Assembly (NCBI RefSeq): GCF_004375085.3
Contig: NZ_SNAQ03000018.1
Span: forward strand, 62,001 to 126,000
DNA: 64,000 nucleotides
Reading direction: 5' to 3'
Origin: Lewinella sp. W8
GTDB lineage: Bacteria > Bacteroidota > Bacteroidia > Chitinophagales > Saprospiraceae
In this document: piece by piece, positions 52,376-61,470 of the stretch
Layout of the letters: each line of letters opens with the position of its first letter
Numbering within the stretch: the stretch's first letter is position 1
Notes under the pieces: generated by a model
The model's input: only the letters and a program-made list of their open reading frames with translations
The model's database searches: none
Told to the model about the DNA's origin: nothing
Program-made: the position numbers and the translations under genes

Positions 52376-53263
52376 ATGCGCCCGCTAATTCTACTGGTCG
52401 TGCTGCTAACGATCAGTACCGAACGGTCATCCGCCCAACAGTTGCCGGACACTACCGATTTTTTCACCATTGAAGTCCCCCGGTTCGCGGAAGGGGAAGG
52501 CCCGACGGTTTGCATTGACGCGGGACACAACAACTTTCACACCCTGAACGGTCGCTACCGAGCCTTTGCCAACATCCTCGAAGCCGATGGTTACGGGGTC
52601 GTCTCCCGAACGGGAGCCCTGTCTCCCGCCACCTTCGCCGGATGCGACGTTTACGTGATTTCCAACGCCCTCCACGAAAGCAACGCCAACTCCTGGCCCA
52701 CTCCCAATCCCTCGGCCTTTTCCCGGGAGGAGATTGCGGCGACGAGGGAATGGATTGACGGCGGCGGCGGGCTTTTCCTCATTGCGGACCATATGCCCTT
52801 CGGGGGAGCAGCCCAGGAGCTGGGGCAGGCGCTGGGCTTCGCCTGGCTGAACGTGTACGCCAACGACGGCAACCGTAATTTTGATTTCTTCACCAGGGCC
52901 GAGAAAACCCTTCATTCTGACCCCATCACGGAAGGCCTTGATTCCATCGTAAGCTTCACGGGCAGCGCCTTTGCGCTGCCTCCCGACGGGACTCCCTTGC
53001 TTTCCTTCAATGATGACTTTCAGGTATACTTCACGAATCGTCCCGCCGTTTTTTCTGCGGACGTTCCGCGCACTTCCGCCCGGGGGCTCCATCAGTTGGG
53101 ATATCGCAGCATCGGTCATGGGAGAGTCGTAGCCAGCGGTGAAGCCGCCATGTTTTCGGCTCAGCTGGCGGGCCCCAACGCCTATCCCATGGGATTAAAC
53201 AACCCCGCCGCGGCAAACAACATTAAGCTGCTGCGCAACCTGCTATTCTGGTTGAGTAAATAG
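52376..53263 (+). CDS. Secreted DUF4350/GATase-like protein
   Basis: The 295-residue protein has a signal peptide (RPLILLVVLLTISTERSSAQ) and a Rossmann-like GATase1 fold: TVCIDAGHNNFHTLNGRYRAFANIL (residues 42-66), YVISNALHE, EWIDGGGGLFLIADHMPFGG. DUF4350-like proteins share this fold but lack the amidotransferase cysteine, and none is evident at the elbow here (FLIADHMP). The role is unknown; it may bind a ligand or a peptide. It follows the DUF2207 gene by 50 bp on the same strand and may be co-expressed. Confidence 0.75.
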   Translation: MRPLILLVVLLTISTERSSAQQLPDTTDFFTIEVPRFAEGEGPTVCIDAGHNNFHTLNGRYRAFANILEADGYGVVSRTGALSPATFAGCDVYVISNALHESNANSWPTPNPSAFSREEIAATREWIDGGGGLFLIADHMPFGGAAQELGQALGFAWLNVYANDGNRNFDFFTRAEKTLHSDPITEGLDSIVSFTGSAFALPPDGTPLLSFNDDFQVYFTNRPAVFSADVPRTSARGLHQLGYRSIGHGRVVASGEAAMFSAQLAGPNAYPMGLNNPAAANNIKLLRNLLFWLSK

Positions 53264-53332
53264 TTGGGAGTATCACTCTCCTGGGCCGCTTTCCCAACGG
53301 GTGTTCATGAATATTTTGCGTTCGCGGGGTGC

Positions 53333-53340
53333 TATCTTTG
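53333..53340 (+). promoter_or_regulatory. Bacteroidota -7 box of the ornithine aminotransferase gene
   Basis: TATCTTTG matches TAnnTTTG and lies 17 bp before the ATG at 53358. TTTG occurs at 53315-53318, only 14 bp upstream, so the -33 element is imperfect. Confidence 0.45.
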
Positions 53341-53357
53341 CCGAAAGCTGACTAACC

Positions 53358-54641
53358 ATGACTGAAACCAACAACAAAACCGCCCAGTACCACATTGATC
53401 TGGAAGATCAACACGGAGCCCACAATTATCATCCACTACCCGTAGTCCTCAGCGAGGGCAAGGGTTGTTACGTTTGGGACGTAACCGGCAAGCAGTACTT
53501 CGACTTCCTGAGCGCCTACTCGGCCGTAAACCAGGGACATTGCCACCCCCGGATCGTGGACACGCTGGTGGAACAGAGCCGAAAATTATCGCTCACCAGT
53601 CGGGCCTTTCACAACGATCGGCTGGGGGAGTACGAACGCTACCTGACCAAATACTTCGGCTTCGACAAAGTACTGCCCATGAATACCGGGGCGGAGGGCG
53701 TAGAAACGGCCATCAAACTTTGCCGGAAATGGGGCTACGAAAAAAAGGGCATTCCCACGGATCAGGCCCGAATCATTGTTTGTGGACAAAATTTCCACGG
53801 CCGTACCACTACCATTATTTCCTTCAGTTCCGATCCCGACGCGAAGGGAAGCTTTGGGCCCTACACGCCTGGGTTTGAGACCGTTCCCTACGGAGACGTT
53901 GAAGCCATGCGCACGGCGTTGGCCAACCAACCCGAAACCATCGCCGGGGTACTGGTGGAACCCATCCAGGGAGAAGCGGGAGTATTTGTTCCCGGGGAAG
54001 ATTACATCCCTCAGGTAGCGGCCTTGTGCCGGGAGCACAACGTACTTTTCATCGCCGATGAAATCCAAACGGGCATCGGCCGGACCGGAGCGCTGCTCCG
54101 TATCTGCGGCGACTGTAGCTGTCAGGGACACTGTGAACAACAGGCTACCTACACCCGGCCCGACATCCTGATTCTGGGTAAGGCGCTCAGTGGGGGAACC
54201 TATCCGGTATCTGCGGTACTGGCGGACGACCCCATCATGGAGGTAATCAAGCCCGGCCAACACGGCTCCACCTTTGGCGGAAATCCCGTTGCCTGCGCCG
54301 TTGCTCAGGAGGCACTGGAGGTCATCCGCGACGAAAAGCTGACCCAAAATGCCCGCCAATTGGGGATCGTCTTCCGGCAGCGGATGCAGGAGCTCGTTGA
54401 CCAGTACCCTGCCCTGCTCAGTCTGGTGCGCGGCAAGGGCTTGCTGAATGCCCTGGTCATTAACGATAGTCCGGACAGCAAGACGGCCTGGAACTTCTGC
54501 CTGGCGCTGGCCGAGCATGGGTTACTGGCCAAGCCTACGCACGGCAACATCATCCGGTTTGCGCCCCCGCTGGTAATTTCGGAACAGGAACTGCACGAGG
54601 CCTGTGACATTATCGCCAAGGTGGTGCGGGCCATGGCATAA
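53358..54641 (+). CDS. rocD: Ornithine aminotransferase
   Basis: The 427-residue fold-type I PLP enzyme transfers the delta-amino group of ornithine to 2-oxoglutarate, giving glutamate semialdehyde for proline or glutamate metabolism. Visible motifs are DFLSAYSAVNQGHCHPRI, PMNTGAEGVETAIKLCRKWGY, FIADEIQTGIGRTG with the PLP Asp, and LILGKALSGGTYPVSAVLADD with the PLP lysine. An insertion after the RTG loop, with four Cys in CGDCSCQGHC (about 250-260), is not part of the classical enzyme and looks like a metal site. The -7 box at 53333 gives a leader of about 10 bases. Confidence 0.93.
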   Translation: MTETNNKTAQYHIDLEDQHGAHNYHPLPVVLSEGKGCYVWDVTGKQYFDFLSAYSAVNQGHCHPRIVDTLVEQSRKLSLTSRAFHNDRLGEYERYLTKYFGFDKVLPMNTGAEGVETAIKLCRKWGYEKKGIPTDQARIIVCGQNFHGRTTTIISFSSDPDAKGSFGPYTPGFETVPYGDVEAMRTALANQPETIAGVLVEPIQGEAGVFVPGEDYIPQVAALCREHNVLFIADEIQTGIGRTGALLRICGDCSCQGHCEQQATYTRPDILILGKALSGGTYPVSAVLADDPIMEVIKPGQHGSTFGGNPVACAVAQEALEVIRDEKLTQNARQLGIVFRQRMQELVDQYPALLSLVRGKGLLNALVINDSPDSKTAWNFCLALAEHGLLAKPTHGNIIRFAPPLVISEQELHEACDIIAKVVRAMA

Positions 54642-54759
54642 TGGCCTTTGCCTGAGCTACTGAAGGGATCGCAAGATTTCGATGCCGAAATCCGTGCTGC
54701 GGTGAGTGGACGGTCGGGATAATTGGGTAGGGAGAAGGAGGGTTCTTTTTAGGGGAGCC

Positions 54760-54810
54760 GGCAAAAAATCGACTAAGTCTACATGTAGACTTAGTAGACG
54801 AATTTTGCCC
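54760..54810. repeat. Palindromic element related to 44134
   Basis: A perfect 24-bp palindrome (54772-54795, centre ACATGT) lies inside an outer pair GGCAAAA (54760-54766) and TTTTGCC (54803-54809). The right side, GACGAATTTTGCCC, matches the right flank of the palindrome at 44134-44165. It lies between ornithine aminotransferase and PBP1A. Confidence 0.7.
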
Positions 54811-54958
54811 GCTAGCTTCTCCACCGAATTCCTTCTCACCCTCCCCGAATACTCGTCAACTGCCCGCACTTACTGCTTCACCCCTAGTCATCAAACTATT
54901 ATACCGATCTTTACCCCCGCATCGTTTGAACAACGGCAAAATCTTAAATAAGGCCTAC

Positions 54959-57535
54959 ATGTCCCGGATCAAAGCATTTTTTTTGGGTTCAGTCGATAAT
55001 CCTACCCACCGAAACCTTCTGGTTTGGTTTTGGCGTCTGGTTTTCGCGGTCCCCATTATTGGTATTCTCGTTTTCGTTAGTCTTAGTTTCACCAACCTCC
55101 CCTCCGTAACCGAACTGGAGAACCCCCAGAACAATGAGGCCAGCCGAGTGATCGCGGGAGATGGCGTGACGGTACTCGGACGCTACTTCCTGGAAAACCG
55201 GGTCATGGTTGACTTTGAGGATCTGGGGCCCCACCTCGAACCAGCCCTGGTGGCGACCGAGGATGAGCGCTACTACAACCACAGCGGTATTGACTGGCGG
55301 GCGCTCGCCCGTGCCGTGGTAAAGACGGGGATCATGGGACAACGGTCTTCGGGCGGTGGCTCCACGATCACCCAGCAGCTCGCCAAACTCTTATTCACCG
55401 AAGGCGGCGAGGGGAGTAAGAACATCGTGGAAAGGCTGTTCCAAAAGCTGCAGGAGTGGATCATTGCCGTTCGCTTAGAACGGAAATACACCAAGCAGGA
55501 AATTATCGCGATGTACCTCAATCGCTACGACTTCATCAACGGGGCGCAGGGTATCCGGGCGGCCAGCGAAAACTATTTCGGAGGTAAACGCCCCCACGAG
55601 TTGGAACTGCACGAAGCGGCCACCCTCGTGGGCATGCTCAAAAACTCTTCGCTATACAATCCGCTCCGTAACCCCGAAGGGGTCATGAATCGCCGTAACG
55701 TGGTGCTCGCCCAAATGGTGCGGAACGATAAACTGAGTCGCGAAGAATTTGAGCGACTTAAGGCCCTGCCGTTAGGCATTGAGTACAGCAACCAAACCCA
55801 CGACGATGGACTTGCCCCCTACTTCCGGATGGTCCTCAAAGAGGAAGCAAAGAGAATTCTGGCCCAGGACCAGTATCTGAAAACCGACGGAACGCCCTAC
55901 AACGTAGATCGCGACGGGCTGACGTTCTACACCACCATCAACCCCGCCATGCAGGCGCACGCGGAGGAACAGGCCGTTAAACACATGAAAGGGCTGCAAA
56001 AGGAGTTTTTCCGTCACTGGAGAAACGAAGACCCCTGGACCTACGAAAGTCCCTACAGCGAAACCGAAATCCCGGTTGATATCCGACAGGAGAGCCTACG
56101 GCGGGAGATAAGAAGGTCCGATCGCTATCAGCGACTACGGTCCAGAATCCTCCTGCCCGTGATTAATAAGGTCAACAAAAAAAGCGACCTCACCTTTCAC
56201 GCGGATGACCGCGAGGTCCTGAGGATCGTGATGGAATCGGAAGAACCCGGAATCATCCGCAGTTTGGTGCGCCGCAAGATGATCGGCAATAAACTGGCCG
56301 ACAAGTACCGGCAGGTCATGAAGCTGGAAGAATTTGAGGAGTTGAAGACCGCGTGGTACGAACTCCAAAAGGTAGTGGACCAGCAATTCGCCGAACCCGT
56401 GAAAATGCGAGTATTCACCTACGATAATGCGCGCATGGAAACCGATACGACCATGACACCACTGGACAGTATCCGCTACCATAAAATGATTCTCCAGTTT
56501 GGTTCCATGTCGGTCGAACCCACGACGGGCTTCGTGCGCACCTGGGTTGGGGGGACTAATTTCAAGTGGTTCCAGTTTGATCACGTCACTACCAAACGGC
56601 AGGTGGGCTCGACCTTCAAACCCTTTATTTACGCTACTTCCGTTGACTTGCGGGGCATCAGTCCCTGTTTTGAAGTACTCGATGCTCCGGTAACCATCGC
56701 TCCCGGCGACGGGAGTTTCTACCTGGCCGAACCCTGGACTCCCCGAAACGCCTCCGATAACTACAGCGGAGAGTTTATGAACCTCTACTACGGCCTGAAG
56801 AACTCCGTGAACACCGTTTCGGCCTACCTGATGCAGGAACTCGGATCTACGGAGCCCGTCCGGAATCTGGTCGCCAATATGGGCATCCCCAAATCAGAAA
56901 TCCCGGATGCTCCCTCCATTGCCCTGGGTTCCGTAGACCTTACCGTACGGCAGATGACCGGTGCCTACACTACCTTCGGAAATGGTGGCATCTTTAACCG
57001 TCCGGTATTTCTGACCAGAATTGAAGATCGTACCGGGCGGGTGATATATGAATACATCCCGGAAACCCGGCAGGCCATCAGCCCCGCCGCCAATTACGTC
57101 ATGGTAGACATGCTCAGAAAAGCCTCCGTGGGTAATCTGCGTGGTGTGCAGGGACCGGTAGGCGGTAAAACCGGTACCACGAACGACCAGACGGACGGTT
57201 GGTACATGGGCCTTACCCCCGAGCTCGTCGTGGGTACCTGGGTCGGTGGTGACGCCCGATGGATTCGCTTCCGCAGCCTCGGCCTGGGGGGAGGTTCCCA
57301 CATGGCCAAGCCCTTCTTCCGGGAATTCGTCAAGAACGCCCAGCAAGACGAAAACATCGAATGGGACACCAAGCGGGACTTTACCCGCCCCCGCGGATCT
57401 CTGGGGATTGAATTAGACTGTGAGGCCTACTCCAGTGGTAATGAAGACCTGCTGGAAAACGGACGAGACTCCTTGTTCCTGCCCAACGACCCCTTCGGTG
57501 GTGGCAGCATCAACAACGATCCCGATTTTCAGTAG
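54959..57535 (+). CDS. Class A penicillin-binding protein (PBP1A-like)
   Basis: The frame opens at a TTG (54926); ATG at 54959 is the better start (858 residues). A cytoplasmic tail and one membrane helix (LVFAVPIIGILVFVSLSF) are followed by the GT51 glycosyltransferase (VATEDERYYNHSGIDW with the catalytic Glu, GGSTITQQLAKLLF). The transpeptidase follows, with the SxxK serine in GSTFKPFIYA, SxN in KNSVNT, and KTG in GGKTGTTND. An inserted charged region separates the two catalytic parts (about 355-510). It polymerises and cross-links peptidoglycan in the periplasm. A long terminator lies directly downstream. Confidence 0.95.
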   Translation: MSRIKAFFLGSVDNPTHRNLLVWFWRLVFAVPIIGILVFVSLSFTNLPSVTELENPQNNEASRVIAGDGVTVLGRYFLENRVMVDFEDLGPHLEPALVATEDERYYNHSGIDWRALARAVVKTGIMGQRSSGGGSTITQQLAKLLFTEGGEGSKNIVERLFQKLQEWIIAVRLERKYTKQEIIAMYLNRYDFINGAQGIRAASENYFGGKRPHELELHEAATLVGMLKNSSLYNPLRNPEGVMNRRNVVLAQMVRNDKLSREEFERLKALPLGIEYSNQTHDDGLAPYFRMVLKEEAKRILAQDQYLKTDGTPYNVDRDGLTFYTTINPAMQAHAEEQAVKHMKGLQKEFFRHWRNEDPWTYESPYSETEIPVDIRQESLRREIRRSDRYQRLRSRILLPVINKVNKKSDLTFHADDREVLRIVMESEEPGIIRSLVRRKMIGNKLADKYRQVMKLEEFEELKTAWYELQKVVDQQFAEPVKMRVFTYDNARMETDTTMTPLDSIRYHKMILQFGSMSVEPTTGFVRTWVGGTNFKWFQFDHVTTKRQVGSTFKPFIYATSVDLRGISPCFEVLDAPVTIAPGDGSFYLAEPWTPRNASDNYSGEFMNLYYGLKNSVNTVSAYLMQELGSTEPVRNLVANMGIPKSEIPDAPSIALGSVDLTVRQMTGAYTTFGNGGIFNRPVFLTRIEDRTGRVIYEYIPETRQAISPAANYVMVDMLRKASVGNLRGVQGPVGGKTGTTNDQTDGWYMGLTPELVVGTWVGGDARWIRFRSLGLGGGSHMAKPFFREFVKNAQQDENIEWDTKRDFTRPRGSLGIELDCEAYSSGNEDLLENGRDSLFLPNDPFGGGSINNDPDFQ

Positions 57536-57557
57536 GTTACACGCTAACCTACTACCT

Positions 57558-57606
57558 TAAACCGCAGCGCCGGTCCCGGATGATCCGGGACCGGCGCTGC
57601 GGTTTA
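57558..57606. terminator. Perfect 23-bp-stem bidirectional terminator
   Basis: Two perfectly complementary 23-base arms (57558-57580 and 57584-57606) surround a 3-base loop (TGA). The arms are GC-rich (CCGCAGCGCCGGTCCCGG) with A/T-rich outer ends. It sits between the convergent PBP1A and DUF6089-type genes and should stop transcription from both sides. Confidence 0.92.
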
Positions 57607-57628
57607 CGGTTAATTCCTTGCGGGACGA

Positions 57629-58498
57629 TCAGAAGTTGTAACAACCGCTGCGACCGCGGCCGGTACCCCCTTCTCCGATGATGATTCCCAGGGTTAATCC
57701 TCCGACGAAGTAGTAGTCATTGAATTCTCCTCCGCGGCGGTAGGTAAGGTCTTCTACACTCGCTACGTTCTGAACGGCGGGATTGGAAAACCGGGCGGCC
57801 AGACTCCCTTCGGGAGAAAGTTCCAGGATGTCCAGGTAGCGCACCTCGGTATCCCCGATGTCATCCAGATAGTCCGTGCCCGTGTAGCGGATTCCGCCCT
57901 CCAGACCAAGTACGATTCTTTCCCCGAAGCGGTACCGGATGCCACCACCGAGAATGCCGATTACCCGGGTAAGCTCATAGGGAGCCGCGGCGTAACGGGT
58001 AGGGTCCAGTCCCTGACCTTCCGTCCGGAGTGGCTGAAGCTCATAGAACGTGCCGTCCAGTTCACCTTCCGGGTTATAACTCAGCACCCCAACACCACCG
58101 TAGATGTAGGCCGCCAGATGGTTGTAGCTGCGGTCGCCGATGTAGAACAGGTCGTATTCCGCGACCAGGTTGAACTCCGTAATTCTGGACCGGAAATTCC
58201 GGCTAACGGGAACCAACTCATTATTTTCATTCAACAGGGTGGTTTCCCGCTCGGCACTGATGCGACCAAAATTACCGTTGACGCGCACCCCGAAGCGATC
58301 CGTAGGCCGGTAACGTAGGTAGGCACCACCCGCGAAATTCATGTCTTCAACGAACAGGCCGAATTCAGCGGGAGAAAGGTCACCGCTGTATACGGCAACG
58401 CCGCCCTTCACGCCCAATTCAAGGTACTGGGCGTTGGCCGATGTCGCGACGAAACAGCAAAACATGACGAGAGAGAGTGGGAGTAAGCGCATCCGCAT
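57629..58498 (-). CDS. Outer-membrane beta-barrel protein (DUF6089-like)
   Basis: The frame opens at 58654, but the signal peptide begins at the ATG at 58498 (RMRLLPLSLVMFCCFVATSANAQ), giving 289 residues. The mature part starts YLELGVKGGVAVYSGDLSP, the DUF6089 opening. Alternating strands follow (YLRYRPTDRFGVRVNGNFG, FNLVAEYDLFYIG, AYIYGGVGVLSYNPEG, GIRYRFGERIVLGLEGGIRYTGTDYLDD in part). The end is GRGRSGCYNF. DUF6089 proteins are small barrels of unknown role in Bacteroidota. It faces PBP1A across a strong terminator and is divergent from the ABC transporter gene. Confidence 0.9.
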   Translation of the reverse strand: MRMRLLPLSLVMFCCFVATSANAQYLELGVKGGVAVYSGDLSPAEFGLFVEDMNFAGGAYLRYRPTDRFGVRVNGNFGRISAERETTLLNENNELVPVSRNFRSRITEFNLVAEYDLFYIGDRSYNHLAAYIYGGVGVLSYNPEGELDGTFYELQPLRTEGQGLDPTRYAAAPYELTRVIGILGGGIRYRFGERIVLGLEGGIRYTGTDYLDDIGDTEVRYLDILELSPEGSLAARFSNPAVQNVASVEDLTYRRGGEFNDYYFVGGLTLGIIIGEGGTGRGRSGCYNF

Positions 58499-58633
58499 AG
58501 TGGAAGTCTGTTGGTTATTTGGGATTAATCGCGTCAAACGAATGTCAGACAATGGATAAAATTTCAAAGTTACTTCAAAAATTGTGCTAAGGCAGACATT
58601 TTCTTGTCTTAAACGTTTCCTTTGCGTTGCAAT

Positions 58634-60466
58634 ATGGCTGAAAAGACTGATCATACCCCCCCGGAGACGGAATCCCGTCCAGTCAAAGAAAAATTCTCAC
58701 GGTCGCTGAGAATTTTTGATTACGTATGGCACTACCGCTGGAAGTTTGTGCTCAGCTTCGTCATCTTAGGCATCAGCACCCTGGTTTTTTTGGTCATTAT
58801 GCAGTTGCCGGGCGAAGCCCTCAACATCCTGAACGGTGAAGGCAAATACGGCCTGACCACTTCTGAAGTTTTCCTCTTACTGACCATTTTGCTCATCGCC
58901 CAGGCACCCCTCAGTTTTCTGCGGGTGCGGCTTCAGGCGGAAGTCAGTGAAAAGGCGATGGGAACGCTGCGTAAGGATTTGTTTGGCAAAATTTTGCAGC
59001 TCAATGTTCCCTTTTTTGAAAGTAATCGGGTCGGGGAGCTGTCCAGTCGGATTACCAACGACATCACCCAGATTCAGGGACTCTTTTCCCTGGTGCTGGC
59101 GGAGTTTCTGCGGCAAATCATCATCCTGCTGGGGGCGATCATCTACATCATGTTCACGATGCTCAAGCTGGCCCTGGTCAGCCTGGCCATCTTTCCGGTA
59201 GTGGTGATTGCCGCCATGTTTTTTGGTCGCTACGTTCGCCGGATGACCAAGGCCCGCCAGGAACAACTGGCCCAGTCCAACGTCATCGTCGAAGAAAGCC
59301 TGCAGAGCATCAGCACCGTCAAGGCCTACACGAACGAACCCTTCGAACGGGACCGCTACGGGAAGAGCATCGACGAGACCGTCCGGATTGCCCTCAAGAC
59401 CGCCACGGCCCGGGGACTTTTTGCCGCCTTCATCGTTACGGTAATGTTCGGAGCACTGTTCTACATCATTTATCGGGCCGTCCTCCTGGTGCAGAGTGGC
59501 GACCTTCCCATCGGTGATCTGTTCAGCTTCGTGATCTTTACCGGGCTCATCGGCGGATCCATTGCCAGCCTGGGTAACTTTTACACGGAAATTCTCTCCG
59601 CCCTCGGGGCCTCGGACCGCGTCGTGGACATCCTGACCAGCGAAGAGGAAGAATCCCGGAAGTCTGCACCCGCAGGCTCCCGCCCGGCACCTGCGGCCCC
59701 TCGCCCACAACTGACCAGCGCCCGGAGTATCCATTATGACAACGTGCACTTTGTCTACCCCACCCGACCGGACGTACCCGTCCTGAAGGGCATCGACTTC
59801 TCGATTCAGGCCGGACAAAAAGTGGCGCTGGTGGGTGCCAGTGGCAGCGGAAAATCCACCATCCTGAAACTCCTCCTACGGTTTTACCCCCTGGAGTCCG
59901 GGAAAATCTCCGTGGACGGGAAAGACATCAACGATTACGACCTGTACGACTTCCGCGACGAACTGGCCCTGGTCCCCCAGGAAGTGCTGCTCTTCGGGGG
60001 AAGCATTCGGGAAAATATCGCCTACGGGAAGCTCGAGGCCACCGATGCGGAAATTCGCGAAGCCGCCCGGCAGGCGAACGCCCTGGACTTCATCGAAAAA
60101 TTCCCCGAGGGCTTCGCCACCATCGTCGGCGACCGGGGCATTCAGCTCAGTGGTGGCCAGCGACAGCGCATCGCCATTGCCCGGGCCATCCTCAAAAATC
60201 CATCCATCCTCTTACTGGACGAAGCCACCAGTAGCCTCGACGCCGAAAGTGAACGCGTCGTGCAGGACGCCCTGAACCGCCTGATGGAAGGGCGTACGAG
60301 CATCATCATCGCCCACCGACTGGCGACCATCCGGGAAGTTGATCGCATCTACGTGATCGAAAACGGCAAAATCATTGAAACGGGCACCCATCAGGAGCTC
60401 AGCGCCCGACCAGAAGGTGCCTACTCTGCCCTGGCCCGGCTCCAATTCGAAAGTCTTCCGGAATGA
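58634..60466 (+). CDS. ABC exporter, fused permease and ATPase
   Basis: The ATG at 58634 (AEKTDHTPPETES) gives 610 residues. Five or six membrane helices form the type-IV exporter domain (VWHYRWKFVLSFVILGI; EVFLLLTILLIAQAPLSFL; LALVSLAIFPVVVIAAMFF; FAAFIVTVMFGALFYIIYRA). The nucleotide-binding domain has Walker A GASGSGKST, signature LSGGQRQRI and Walker B ILLLDEATSSLD. It resembles MsbA/lipid or drug exporters, but no substrate can be assigned. The linker (about 347-365) is Ala/Pro-rich and its DNA resembles the dispersed GCACCTGC repeat. The stop overlaps the murB start by four bases (ATGA). Confidence 0.93.
   Translation: MAEKTDHTPPETESRPVKEKFSRSLRIFDYVWHYRWKFVLSFVILGISTLVFLVIMQLPGEALNILNGEGKYGLTTSEVFLLLTILLIAQAPLSFLRVRLQAEVSEKAMGTLRKDLFGKILQLNVPFFESNRVGELSSRITNDITQIQGLFSLVLAEFLRQIIILLGAIIYIMFTMLKLALVSLAIFPVVVIAAMFFGRYVRRMTKARQEQLAQSNVIVEESLQSISTVKAYTNEPFERDRYGKSIDETVRIALKTATARGLFAAFIVTVMFGALFYIIYRAVLLVQSGDLPIGDLFSFVIFTGLIGGSIASLGNFYTEILSALGASDRVVDILTSEEEESRKSAPAGSRPAPAAPRPQLTSARSIHYDNVHFVYPTRPDVPVLKGIDFSIQAGQKVALVGASGSGKSTILKLLLRFYPLESGKISVDGKDINDYDLYDFRDELALVPQEVLLFGGSIRENIAYGKLEATDAEIREAARQANALDFIEKFPEGFATIVGDRGIQLSGGQRQRIAIARAILKNPSILLLDEATSSLDAESERVVQDALNRLMEGRTSIIIAHRLATIREVDRIYVIENGKIIETGTHQELSARPEGAYSALARLQFESLPE
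59687..59707 (+). repeat. Coding copy of GCACCTGC-type repeat in ABC-exporter linker
   Basis: GCACCTGCGGCCCCTCGCCC encodes part of the linker APAAPRP between the permease and ATPase domains. The other copies in this window are non-coding. Confidence 0.45.
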
Positions 60467-61470
60467 TCCAGCATGAGGTCGCGCTAGATCGCTTCAACAC
60501 TTTTGGTCTACCGGCCATCGCGGAGTCCTACCTGCCCCTGACGCACGTCGATCAGTTACGGGCCCCGGTGTTTAAGACTGCTCCGGATCTGGTGCTTGGC
60601 GGAGGAAGTAACCTCCTGTTGCTGGATCGGGTTCCGGGCCTCACGGTTCACGTTCTTTTGGGCAGTATCCTTCAGGCCGACGGGAAGGGTAAATTCCGCG
60701 TTGGTGCCGGGGTCGACTGGAATCAATTCGTCCGCCACACCCTGGAAGCGGGCTTTGGCGGGCTGGAAAACCTGGTCCTGATTCCGGGCACGGTGGGTGC
60801 CGCGCCGGTTCAGAATATCGGGGCCTACGGGGCGGAAGTCGCCGAATTCATTACCGCCGTGCACGTTTACGAATACGGCCACGGCCCCCGGCAGCTCAGC
60901 CCGGAGGACTGTGCCTTTGGCTACCGGGACAGCCGCTTTAAGCGGGAGGAAGGGCGTTTTTTGATCACCGCGGTAGATTTCGACTTGTCGGCATCCCGCC
61001 CCCTCAAGCTCGATTACGGGGCCATTCGGCAGGAGCTGGAACGTTTACAGATTTCGTCTCCCGGTCCCGGCGACGTTGCCCTGGCCGTCACCAATATTCG
61101 GCGGCGAAAACTACCCGACTGGTTTTTCCTCGGCAACAGTGGAAGTTTTTTCAAGAATCCGGTGGTCCCAAGGGCCGTTCATGAAAATCTCCTGCGGGAA
61201 TACCCCGACCTGCCCGCCTACCCCATCGACGAGGCGAACGTCAAGCTTCCCGCGGGCTGGCTCATTGATCATGCGGGGTTGCGCGGTCACCGGGAGGGGG
61301 CGGTAGGCACGTACTCCGGACAGGCCCTGGTGATGGTAAACCATGGTGGGGCGAACGGAGCGCAGGTGCTGGCGTTCACCGAAAAGGTGCAAAGTATTAT
61401 CCAGGAAAAGTATGGGGTTCAGCTAGAGCGGGAGGTTCGACTGGTGGGCCAAAGCCAGAAGCGGGGATAA
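60463..61470 (+). CDS. murB: UDP-N-acetylenolpyruvoylglucosamine reductase
   Basis: The 335-residue flavoenzyme reduces UDP-GlcNAc-enolpyruvate to UDP-MurNAc. The FAD-binding part has LVLGGGSNLLLLD and IPGTVGAAPVQNIGAYGAEV. The active-site Tyr is in CAFGYRDSRFK and the Ser in FLGNSGSFFKNPVV, consistent with a type I MurB; the C-terminal substrate lid has PAGWLIDHAGLRG. The start ATG lies inside the ABC-transporter stop (ATGA), so translation is coupled. The following gene on the minus strand ends directly after the murB stop, with no gap. Confidence 0.97.
   Translation: MIQHEVALDRFNTFGLPAIAESYLPLTHVDQLRAPVFKTAPDLVLGGGSNLLLLDRVPGLTVHVLLGSILQADGKGKFRVGAGVDWNQFVRHTLEAGFGGLENLVLIPGTVGAAPVQNIGAYGAEVAEFITAVHVYEYGHGPRQLSPEDCAFGYRDSRFKREEGRFLITAVDFDLSASRPLKLDYGAIRQELERLQISSPGPGDVALAVTNIRRRKLPDWFFLGNSGSFFKNPVVPRAVHENLLREYPDLPAYPIDEANVKLPAGWLIDHAGLRGHREGAVGTYSGQALVMVNHGGANGAQVLAFTEKVQSIIQEKYGVQLEREVRLVGQSQKRG

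Noticed and set aside
53586-54518. 310-residue minus-strand frame under ornithine aminotransferase
   Set aside because: Composition shadow of a well-defined enzyme gene.
58877-59818. 313-residue minus-strand frame under the ABC exporter
   Set aside because: Rich in His/Gln/Asp as expected for antisense of a membrane gene; no family features.
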